Assembly: GCF_900109755.1 (NCBI RefSeq)
Contig: NZ_FOAR01000010.1
Coordinates: 123,619 to 187,618, forward strand
DNA length: 64,000 nt
Direction: 5' to 3'
Origin: Pseudomonas agarici
Lineage (GTDB): Bacteria > Pseudomonadota > Gammaproteobacteria > Pseudomonadales > Pseudomonadaceae
Numbering within the stretch: position 1 is the first letter of the stretch; the number at the start of each line of letters is the position of its first letter. Shown here in pieces: positions 46,479 to 53,102 of this stretch. Made by a program: the position numbers and the translations under genes. Under the pieces are notes generated by a model. That model did no database searches. It was given only the letters and a program-made list of their open reading frames with translations, and was not told the origin of the DNA.

Positions 46479-46754
46479 TCATTCGGGCATAGATAAACAG
46501 ATCTGCTTTAGCACCTTAGCGATCTCAGCGTTCGACTGGGGCAAATCCGGCAACATCGCCTTAAAATCGTGTTCGGGATGCTGGATTGCGTATGCCAGGG
46601 CCTGACGAATACCCTTCAGTTCTTCGACAGAATATTCCTGCGTCAGCAGCGCTACCTGCTTGGGGGTCAATCCCGTGAAACTTTCGACCTCATCAAGGTC
46701 ATACAGCAGGTTCATCGGTATACGTAAAAAGTTGAGATTAACTAAGGTCTTCAT
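46479..46754 (-). CDS. small acidic protein downstream of the effector-like gene
   Basis: 91 residues from ATG 46754, overlapping the end of the effector-like gene by 17 bases, so probably translated by coupling. Helical: YDLDEVESFTGLTPKQVALLTQEYSVEELKGIRQALAYAIQ, then KAMLPDLPQSNAEIAKVLKQICLSMPE. No signal peptide. Size and acidic character could fit a cognate chaperone or an immunity-like partner, but I recognise no family. Confidence 0.6.
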   Translation of the reverse strand: MKTLVNLNFLRIPMNLLYDLDEVESFTGLTPKQVALLTQEYSVEELKGIRQALAYAIQHPEHDFKAMLPDLPQSNAEIAKVLKQICLSMPE

Positions 46755-48306
46755 CAATAAACACTCCTGCCACGCCTTGACTCTTCAGATGATTGACCGC
46801 TTGATTTAACTGCGCAGAACTAGGTCGGTAGTGGCCGCTTTTACGCGAAATGGCGGTCATTACCCCATTCTCGATGCGCACGTCGCCTGCGGCAGCGACC
46901 GACGCACCGCCAAAGAAACTGGAGTGGTGGAATTTGCCGCGAGTCTGTTCGTTGGAAATATACATCGAACCGTGTGCATCCATAACAAAGATCGCACGTC
47001 CTTTGTTTTGCGCGAACGCGGTTGATGCTTGGCGCGTGTCAAACAACTTGCCTGACGCATCATACACTTTCCCATCTTTGATCGTTACCTTGAATGCCGC
47101 TCGTTCTTGGGCATTCAGGTACTTGACCTTCGTCCCGAAAACCTGCCCAGCTTCCTCGCCTTTGTAGATTTGCTGCATGGGCTGCATGTTGGTGAACCGC
47201 ACCGGTGCGCTGCTTGAAGCTTGCACTGCCATTGGCCGCTGCGCAGCCGACAATGCATTAGCCGCCGCGATACGGCTACGGGCCTCTATGGCGTTCGCCG
47301 GTTCGCTCTGGCGCCTACGATTCGCACCAGGGCGCAATGCATCCGGAATGTCCTGCAAGGCACTGAAGTTGTCAGCCACAGGATTGGATTGAACGCGTCG
47401 GCCCAAGCCCGGCCGTAATGAATCGGGTATCTCCATACCAGCCCCTGCGTTACCAGGCTGGATACTTGGCGTGACGGGCTTTGTGGGCTGCCCTCCGGGA
47501 AAGGAGAGGGCCCGCTGTGCTTGCTCCATGAGCTTGGGCGACAAGGATGGTATGGCCGGTTCGGATGCCCGGCGAAGTGCCTTGCGGCGTTGCAATGGTG
47601 CGCCGCCCAGTGCTCCAAACGACGGGCCGACCATGAACTTTTCGATATCATCCAATGGCATGTCGGGAGCCTCATCGAGATTTTCTTTGTCGACGGGCTG
47701 CTGAGAGGGCATGCTCGGAGGTGTGGAGGGCGGAGGAGGTGGCTTGACTGCTGAATGCCGTCCAGGCAAAGGCGGAGGTGTGCCATGAACCTGGCCGTTT
47801 ATCTTCACGTGATGAGCGTTACCCAGCGCTACCCCCATGGAAGTAAGCGTAGCCTTGGCGCCGGGCCGTGGAGGCAATAGTGGTGAGGTGCTGTTACCTT
47901 GGGGACGATTAGGCGAAGCAGGTGGCGAGTCGGGAGATCCGACCCCAGGCGCCGAAGCCCACCGTTGCAGCTTTCCATCGGGGCTTTGCATGTCAACGCT
48001 AGCCAGGTTCAGATCCTGGTCTTGCCCAGGTTGGAAATTCAAGACCGGGCGGTGCGTCTCGCCACGCTCGCTGAAGGCGGGCATACCGAAGATATTCGCA
48101 CCCAACGAGGCCAACTCGAACAGTGAACCATTTTGGATGCTGGCAGTAATCCGATTTCCAATCGAAGAACCCAGCTTGTCGAGCCATTTAAGCGAGTCCG
48201 CATTGATTTGGCGCGATGACTTAGGGATGGGCAGCTTGGCCAGAGCCTGAGTACTTGCAGTTAACAAGCCACTGACATTTAGCTTTGTAAGTTGTCCGAT
48301 ACTCAT
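46738..48306 (-). CDS. putative type III effector with 14-3-3-type motifs and IQM-like C-terminal domain
   Basis: 522 residues. TAGGAGA is 5 bases before the ATG and a hrp box lies directly upstream. N-terminus MSIGQLTKLNVSGLLTASTQ is Ser/Thr-rich without acid residues, as in type III signals. Residues 110-340 are Pro/Ser-rich and hold four R-x-x-S-x-P sites (S118, S248, S307, S334), the last two inside a repeated 17-residue unit (IPDSLRPG/IPDALRPG). Residues 393-495 (VKYLNAQERAAFKV, IFVMDAHGSMYIS, GKFHHSSFFGG, AAAGDV, SGHYRPS) follow the order of the C-terminal domain of plant IQM calmodulin-binding proteins (YLGPMEREAYEV, IFVLST, GLFQHSSFLSGG, AAGRL, SGHYLPT). The similarity is from memory. 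Confidence 0.8.
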   Translation of the reverse strand: MSIGQLTKLNVSGLLTASTQALAKLPIPKSSRQINADSLKWLDKLGSSIGNRITASIQNGSLFELASLGANIFGMPAFSERGETHRPVLNFQPGQDQDLNLASVDMQSPDGKLQRWASAPGVGSPDSPPASPNRPQGNSTSPLLPPRPGAKATLTSMGVALGNAHHVKINGQVHGTPPPLPGRHSAVKPPPPPSTPPSMPSQQPVDKENLDEAPDMPLDDIEKFMVGPSFGALGGAPLQRRKALRRASEPAIPSLSPKLMEQAQRALSFPGGQPTKPVTPSIQPGNAGAGMEIPDSLRPGLGRRVQSNPVADNFSALQDIPDALRPGANRRRQSEPANAIEARSRIAAANALSAAQRPMAVQASSSAPVRFTNMQPMQQIYKGEEAGQVFGTKVKYLNAQERAAFKVTIKDGKVYDASGKLFDTRQASTAFAQNKGRAIFVMDAHGSMYISNEQTRGKFHHSSFFGGASVAAAGDVRIENGVMTAISRKSGHYRPSSAQLNQAVNHLKSQGVAGVFIDEDLS

Positions 48307-48329
48307 TGAAGTCTCCTACTCATCGCCAA

Positions 48330-48357
48330 TGAGTGGTCATTTACGCTAGGTAGTTCC
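48330..48357 (-). promoter_or_regulatory. hrp box for the 46738-48306 gene
   Basis: On the minus strand GGAACT, 15 bases, CCACTCA: the HrpL consensus with the permitted T at position 6. The start codon is 24 bases downstream of the box. Confidence 0.82.
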
Positions 48358-48382
48358 TCTCGACCAACGTTATGCAATCCTA

Positions 48383-48521
48383 GGCTCTGTACGAAAAGTC
48401 GGCGAGCGGAGATCAGGCAAGGCGAAAACAGATGAGAATGCGGAGTTTTTTGGGGTAAATGAGCATTCTAAGCCTGCTCTAACGCCGTCTGACAGGGCAA
48501 AGCGACTTTTCATACAGAGCC
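48383..48521. repeat. 139-bp MITE-like element with 19-base inverted ends
   Basis: Ends GGCTCTGTACGAAAAGTCG and CGACTTTTCATACAGAGCC are inverted repeats with one mismatch. No gene inside. No clear target duplication flanks it. It lies right behind the hrp box. GGTCTGTACGAA at 27224 resembles the outer part of these ends. Confidence 0.65.
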
Positions 48522-48737
48522 GAATCAGGGCTCGCCTTACCACGCGAGTGGCACGTCCATCCGCCCGGACCTCTGTGCCCAGGCGTCGTGTTCGCGTTGG
48601 AACATAGTCGAATCTGTAGCGCCTGTGGGCCGTATCTAAGCCCATAGTCGAAGTTGGGACAGGCTATCAACCACCACCGTGCGACCAAAGCAACATCCTT
48701 AAAAAATGCACGGAAAACCCTATCGTTATACACGTCT

Positions 48738-49409
48738 ATGTTGGTTGGCTACATGCGCGTGTCGTCTGACGACGACCGCCAGAACACGGACTTGCAGCGC
48801 GACGCGCTGCTCGCCGCCAGCGTCGATCCGCGTCACCTGTTTGAGGATCGAGCCTCTGACGCGGGTCGGCTGGACGGGCTCACGTGGAGCATCGTCACGA
48901 TGATCACCAAAAGCGAGCGGCTGGCCGTCCTTTCGGATGCCGAGCAAAAAGCCTTGTATGGTCTGCCGGACTTCGATGATGCTCAGCGGCTGGAGTACCT
49001 GGCGTTGACCGAATCTGAACTGACGTTCGCCAGCAGCCGGCCTAGCCTGCATGCTAAAGTCTCTTGCGTCTTGCAGATCGGCTACTTCAAGGCCAAGCAT
49101 GCCTTCTTCCGCTTCGATTGGCACGAGGTCGAGGACGATTGCGCCTTCGTGCTGAGTCGCTATTTCCACGGCGAGGCGTTCGAGCACAAGGCGATCACCG
49201 AGCATGAGCACTACAACCAGCGGGGTCGGATCGCTAAGTCGTTCGGCTACCAATCGTGGGCGGCTAGTTTCCTGCCACAACTGGCGCAGCAGGCTGAACA
49301 GATCGTGCGGCGCGACGTGATGCGACCAGTGCTCAACGAGCCGGTTGTGTGTGGAAGGGCTGTCGATGCAATAGCCGGAAAATATCCGGCTAATTGGAAG
49401 CTTCTTTAA
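48738..49409 (+). pseudogene. fused fragments of Tn3-family tnpR and tnpA
   Basis: Begins as a resolvase (MLVGYMRVSSDDDRQNTDLQRDALLAA, then LFEDRASDA) and after about residue 50 continues as the N-terminal domain of a Tn3-type transposase (MITKSERLAVLSDAEQKALYGLPDFDD, then FRFDWHEVEDDCAFVLSRYF). The chimera stops after about 220 codons; the DDE core of TnpA is absent. An end-to-end deletion of a Tn3-type element could have produced it. Not expected to be functional; it converges with the next gene, overlapping by 4 bases. Confidence 0.82.
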
Positions 49410-49957
49410 AAGTCATTATCGGAGTCAGACTCCACCTCATTGAGCAGTCTTTTAGCTTCAGACTTACCTACCTTAATACCCGCATCATCGAGCCTCTTCC
49501 TAAACACCTCGGCGTTGTCACCAGACGCTCTTCCTTTTCCGCCAAGAACATGTTTAGGCTTAATATCATATTTGGTTCTTAGCGTCGTTGGGTCCCTCAT
49601 AAACGGATCACGCTCAAACTTCGCATGCTTATTAGTATGAGCCCCTAATGTCCTTATTAGAGCTGCTTGTAACCCGTGCGTAGAGGCAAAGCTACGGGCT
49701 ACATTTTTGTCGCCAGTAATAAAATGATGGGGGGTGGCGTCTGCATCGGTGTAGGCCGTTTTCTTACCCGATTTAAAGCCATCGTTTTTTATGCTGCTGG
49801 CAGAGTGGGCGTCAGTGCCATGAAAGCGCCTTTCATTTTCATACACTGCTCTGGCCTTTGACTCAAGAGACTCACCCGCATGCGAACTGCTACCTTCCTG
49901 TGCGTCTGAATTTACCGGAGTATTGTAATAACCTGTTGAGGGAGGCACTCTCACCAT
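49406..49957 (-). CDS. putative type III effector, possible ADP-ribosyltransferase-like fold
   Basis: 183 residues with a perfect hrp box upstream. N-terminus Ser/Gly-rich (STGYYNTPVNSDAQEGSSSHAG). The core RFHGTDAHSASSIKNDGFKSG, then TPHHFITGDKNVARSFASTHG, has the H-G-T, S-I-x-x-x-G-F and F-x-T/G-x(n)-A-x-x-F-A order of ADP-ribosyltransferase/RES-like folds; the final acid is not evident. GC is clearly below that of neighbours. Effector status is inferred from promoter, N-terminus and position in the cassette. Confidence 0.72.
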   Translation of the reverse strand: MVRVPPSTGYYNTPVNSDAQEGSSSHAGESLESKARAVYENERRFHGTDAHSASSIKNDGFKSGKKTAYTDADATPHHFITGDKNVARSFASTHGLQAALIRTLGAHTNKHAKFERDPFMRDPTTLRTKYDIKPKHVLGGKGRASGDNAEVFRKRLDDAGIKVGKSEAKRLLNEVESDSDNDF

Positions 49958-49993
49958 TTTAATTCGCCTTTTAACTTTCAGGAATGAAAGTAG

Positions 49994-50022
49994 TGAGTGG
50001 TCAACGTCACAACAAAGGTTCC
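49994..50022 (-). promoter_or_regulatory. hrp box for the 49406-49957 gene
   Basis: On the minus strand GGAACC, 16 bases, CCACTCA, a perfect HrpL consensus, 36 bases before the start codon. Confidence 0.87.
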
Positions 50023-50200
50023 ATCAGATCTAGATTTTAAAAAAACGGCGACAACGCGTCGATGCCGCCCGGAAAACGCTTCCATAAATTAACCTGTCTC
50101 GTGCTCTACGATTGTTATGGATATCGGCGCAACCGCTTCAACCGCTGGATGGACAGGTGGCTGGCAAGCAAAGTCCGTTACCTAGCTGGACCTGTGGGCA

Positions 50201-50659
50201 ATGGGTGAACGCAACGAAGCCTTGCAGGCCGAACGTGAAACCCTCATCCGCACACTGAGCGAAACGGTCGACGCGCAATTGCTGCAAGCGCGGGAGCGTC
50301 TGGGCGTCAACGCGTGGATCGCCGATGCCCAAGCCCGGGCAGCCGACGTTGATACCGTCAAGCGCCAGGCCAACGGCCTGCAACAACAACTCGCGACCTA
50401 TGCGTGCAACGAAGACCCGCACTTCCAGCGGGCTCGCAGCATCACCGATCAGTTGAAAAAACGCGGCATCGGGCAATTGATCGACATGGCCAACGACGCG
50501 CCCGACGCGGCCGACGACCTGATCGTCGATCAATTGCAGGTGCTGTATGCGAGCCTGAACGCCCTGCGCGGCCAGATCAGCGATATCCAGACGCAAATCC
50601 AGCAACACAAAAGCGATTACGGACGCGCCAAGGAACTACCACTCATCATTTGCAGATAA
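50201..50659 (+). pseudogene. helical C-terminal gene fragment of unknown origin
   Basis: A 152-codon frame, all helical and coiled-coil-like: ERNEALQAERETLIRTLSETVDAQLLQARERLGV, then LIDMANDAPDAADDLIVDQLQVLYASLNALRGQISDIQTQIQQHKS. It has no ribosome site at its start, and its end runs into the terminal-repeat array. Probably the tail of a larger gene cut off when the element was formed; family unknown. Confidence 0.5.
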
Positions 50660-50813
50660 CGTGAGCCCATCGCGGTGGAATGCGAGCCAGTGCCGTGGAA
50701 TGCAAGCCCACTTGCAATTAATGTGAGCCCATGGGCTTCGTTAGTTGCAGATAATCTGAGCCGAAGAACGGGATAAATGCGAGTCCGAGTGTTTTCAAAC
50801 GCGAGCCACTACA
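50660..50813 (-). repeat. right end of the insertion: array of IS21-like terminal repeats
   Basis: Read inward from 50813, seven related units occur: GGCTCGCGTT, GGACTCGCATT, GGCTCAGATTATCTGCAA, GGGCTCACATTAATTGCAA, GGGCTTGCATTCCAC, GGCTCGCATTCCAC and GGGCTCACGTTATCTGCAA (the last ends at about 50646). Multiple terminal repeats of this kind are characteristic of IS21-family ends. The outer 38 bases (50776-50813) pair with the left end of the insertion. Confidence 0.78.
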
Positions 50814-50893
50814 ACTAAGCAGCGAACCCGCCACCAATGCACTGCCGACCATCAGGCCGATCTCGCTGATCGCAAGGGAAGGCGAACATGGCA
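50814..50893 (-). pseudogene. MFS transporter, 5' part (other side of the insertion)
   Basis: Minus-strand sequence reads SPSLAISEIGLMVGSALVAGSLLS up to the ACTAAG duplication; joined to 44750 it continues VYGGYLTDRG in frame. Upstream of about 50893 the expected first helix is not found and the sequence turns AT-rich, so the gene has also lost its true 5' end. Confidence 0.78.
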
Positions 50894-51050
50894 AGCTCCC
50901 AAGCTTACGTATTATTTCCGACACAAATCTGCCACTACCCGTTTAGAGATATAAAGTTTCAGTTTCCCTGACCGATACCTCTGCTGTGACCTAATCCTTC
51001 TGGGGCCAGGCGCCCTCCTACCAGCAGCTCGTATCAGCGGAGATTGTTCA

Positions 51051-52970
51051 ATGCTTGCGCCAATTAACAGAATGTTGGAGAACATAAGCGTCAGAGCCAA
51101 GCTCGCCCTGGGCTTCGGTATCGTCATGCTGCTGACTCTGTTGATTGCGACAACCGGTTGGCTAGGCATCAAGTCGCTGAGCGAGCGTGGCGACCGGGTC
51201 CTCGATATCGCCAGGCTCAACGAACTGGCCCGAGACATCCGCACGGCAAGCCTGGGCTACACCGCCAATCCCGACAAGGAGCACTCCGGAGCGGTGATCA
51301 AGCTGCTGGACAATCTCGACAACCACCTGGCCCACGACCAGAAGGTCTTCGACTCGGCGATCAACATCCCGGACCTTCAAGCCGCCAACGCTGCCGCCAA
51401 GAACTATCGCGCGCACTTCAACGAATTTATCCAGGCTATAGACGCGCGTGATACTACGCGATTGCTATTTGCCAGCAATTCCAACGCCGCCGTGACAGAA
51501 CTGAAAAAGCTCATGGAGGTTGTCGTCTCTCCGACCGGCGACCCCGCCCAGATCGAGGCTCTGGTGCAGGCACAAACGGTGGTCCAAGAAGCGCGCTTCC
51601 AACTGCGGAGTTATAGCGGCAGCCTCAAGTCCGAACTGCAAAAGCCGGCCAAGGACGCAATCGACCAGGCCGTCACCTATCTCACGACACTCGACAAGCT
51701 GGTGCCCGCCTCCTTGCACGAAAACGTGCGGCGCCTGCAACTTGCAATGACCGGCTATCGCACGACCACCGACCAATTCAGCGAGGCTCAAGCCAAGGCC
51801 GATAGTGCGCGAGCGCAGCTTGACGGCGACATCAAGAATCTGCTCACGGCGAGCCAGCAACTCTCGCAAAACCAGATTGCGCAACGCCTCGAAGACGTTT
51901 TGGATGCTCGCAACCTGCTCGGCGGCGCCGTGCTGGCCGCGCTGCTGCTGAGCATCATTGCCGGTCGGGTAATCACCCGACTGATTGTCGGCCCGCTGAT
52001 GGAAACCTTGAACGGCGCCGAACGCGTGGCGGCGGGCAACCTGACAGACAGTGCCGTGATTTCGCGCCGCGACGAGCTGGGTATGCTGCAATTGAGCATG
52101 CAGCGCATGACCCAGAACCTGCGCGAACTGATCGGTGGTTTGCGCGACGGCGTGGTGCAGATAGCCAGTGTCGCCGAGGAGCTGTCGGCGGTCACTCAAC
52201 AAACCCGTAGCGGGGTCGGCAGCCAGAAACTGGAGACCGATCAAGTCGCCACCGCCATGAGCGAAATGGTCGCGACCGTCCAGGACGTGGCGCGCAATGC
52301 CGAGCAGGCCTCGAGTGCGGCGGTCAATGCCACCCAGGAGTCCCGTGAGGGCGACCAGGTGCTGGCCCAAGCCATGACGCAGATTGAAAAGCTCGCCAGC
52401 GAAGTGAACCATTCCACGGTAGCGATGAGCGACCTCAAGCAGGAAAGCGACAAGATCGGCAGCGTCCTCGACGTCATCAAGTCCGTGGCACAACAGACCA
52501 ACCTGCTGGCGCTGAATGCCGCCATCGAAGCGGCGCGGGCTGGCGAAGCGGGTCGCGGCTTTGCCGTGGTGGCCGACGAAGTGCGCAGCCTGGCACAACG
52601 TACCCAGACCTCGACCGAGGAAATCGAGCAACTGATCACCGGCCTGCAAGGCGGCACCGAAAAGGTCGCCATCAGCCTGGAGAGCAGCCGCATACTGACC
52701 GACAGCAGCGTCGACCTGACCCGTCGCGCCGGCAACTCACTGAACGGCATCACTCAGTCGGTACTGGCGATCGAATCGATGAACCAGCAGATCGCCACGG
52801 CAGCCGAACAGCAAAGCGCGGTGGCTGAGGAAATCAACCGCAGCGTGATCAATGTCCGCGATATCGGCGAACAGACCTCGGCGGCCAGTGAAGAAACCGC
52901 CTCCTCAAGCATCGAACTCGCGCGCCTGGGCAATCAATTGCAGATGCTGGTGGGCAAATTCACCCTGTAA
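51051..52970 (+). CDS. methyl-accepting chemotaxis protein (HBM-type sensor)
   Basis: 639 residues: first membrane helix at LALGFGIVMLLTLLIATTGWLG, a periplasmic all-helical sensor of about 260 residues (helical bimodular, McpS-like arrangement), a second helix LLGGAVLAALLLSIIAGRVI near 300, then HAMP and a signalling domain with the conserved hairpin tip VIKSVAQQTNLLALNAAIEAARAGEAGRGFAVVADEVRSLAQRT. HBM receptors often sense organic acids or amino acids; the ligand here is unknown. Gene stands alone next to the disrupted MFS gene. Confidence 0.93.
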   Translation: MLAPINRMLENISVRAKLALGFGIVMLLTLLIATTGWLGIKSLSERGDRVLDIARLNELARDIRTASLGYTANPDKEHSGAVIKLLDNLDNHLAHDQKVFDSAINIPDLQAANAAAKNYRAHFNEFIQAIDARDTTRLLFASNSNAAVTELKKLMEVVVSPTGDPAQIEALVQAQTVVQEARFQLRSYSGSLKSELQKPAKDAIDQAVTYLTTLDKLVPASLHENVRRLQLAMTGYRTTTDQFSEAQAKADSARAQLDGDIKNLLTASQQLSQNQIAQRLEDVLDARNLLGGAVLAALLLSIIAGRVITRLIVGPLMETLNGAERVAAGNLTDSAVISRRDELGMLQLSMQRMTQNLRELIGGLRDGVVQIASVAEELSAVTQQTRSGVGSQKLETDQVATAMSEMVATVQDVARNAEQASSAAVNATQESREGDQVLAQAMTQIEKLASEVNHSTVAMSDLKQESDKIGSVLDVIKSVAQQTNLLALNAAIEAARAGEAGRGFAVVADEVRSLAQRTQTSTEEIEQLITGLQGGTEKVAISLESSRILTDSSVDLTRRAGNSLNGITQSVLAIESMNQQIATAAEQQSAVAEEINRSVINVRDIGEQTSAASEETASSSIELARLGNQLQMLVGKFTL

Positions 52971-53102
52971 GGACACGACGAGGGGGCATGCAATAGCGGC
53001 TGCGCTCGGGTGATCCCATCCACCCTCCCCCTCCAATACCGCCCCGTTAGAATATAAACTTGGCGGGCTCGCCGGACGATGGTCGAACCCGACCGGTCTC
53101 GG

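Larger units (their letters stand above)
44751..50813. mobile_element. 6.06-kb effector-bearing composite insertion with terminal inverted repeats
   Basis: Bounded by 38-base inverted repeats starting TGTAG (34 of 38 identical) and a 6-base duplication ACTAAG. Contents from left to right: tnpR fragment, palindromic res-like site, RHH antitoxin and ParE-type toxin, IS5-type transposase fragment, unassigned remnant, small ORF, effector-like gene with hrp box, MITE-like element, tnpR-tnpA fusion fragment, second effector-like gene with hrp box, another gene fragment and an array of IS21-like repeats. No intact transposase is inside, so any further movement would need one supplied from elsewhere. 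IS21-type ends are favoured by TG...CA termini and repeated GGCTCGCATT motifs; 38-base ends and tnpR/tnpA fragments leave a Tn3-type origin open. Confidence 0.82.

Noticed and set aside
50632..50645. GGAACT and CCACTCA next to each other near the right end of the cassette
   Set aside because: The two halves of a hrp box are separated by one base instead of 15-16, so HrpL could not use them.
44751..50813. Naming the insertion as a Tn3-family transposon
   Set aside because: 38-base ends and tnpR/tnpA fragments point that way, but the ends start TG rather than GG, the duplication is 6 bases rather than 5, and repeated GGCTCGCATT units fit IS21; left as undecided.
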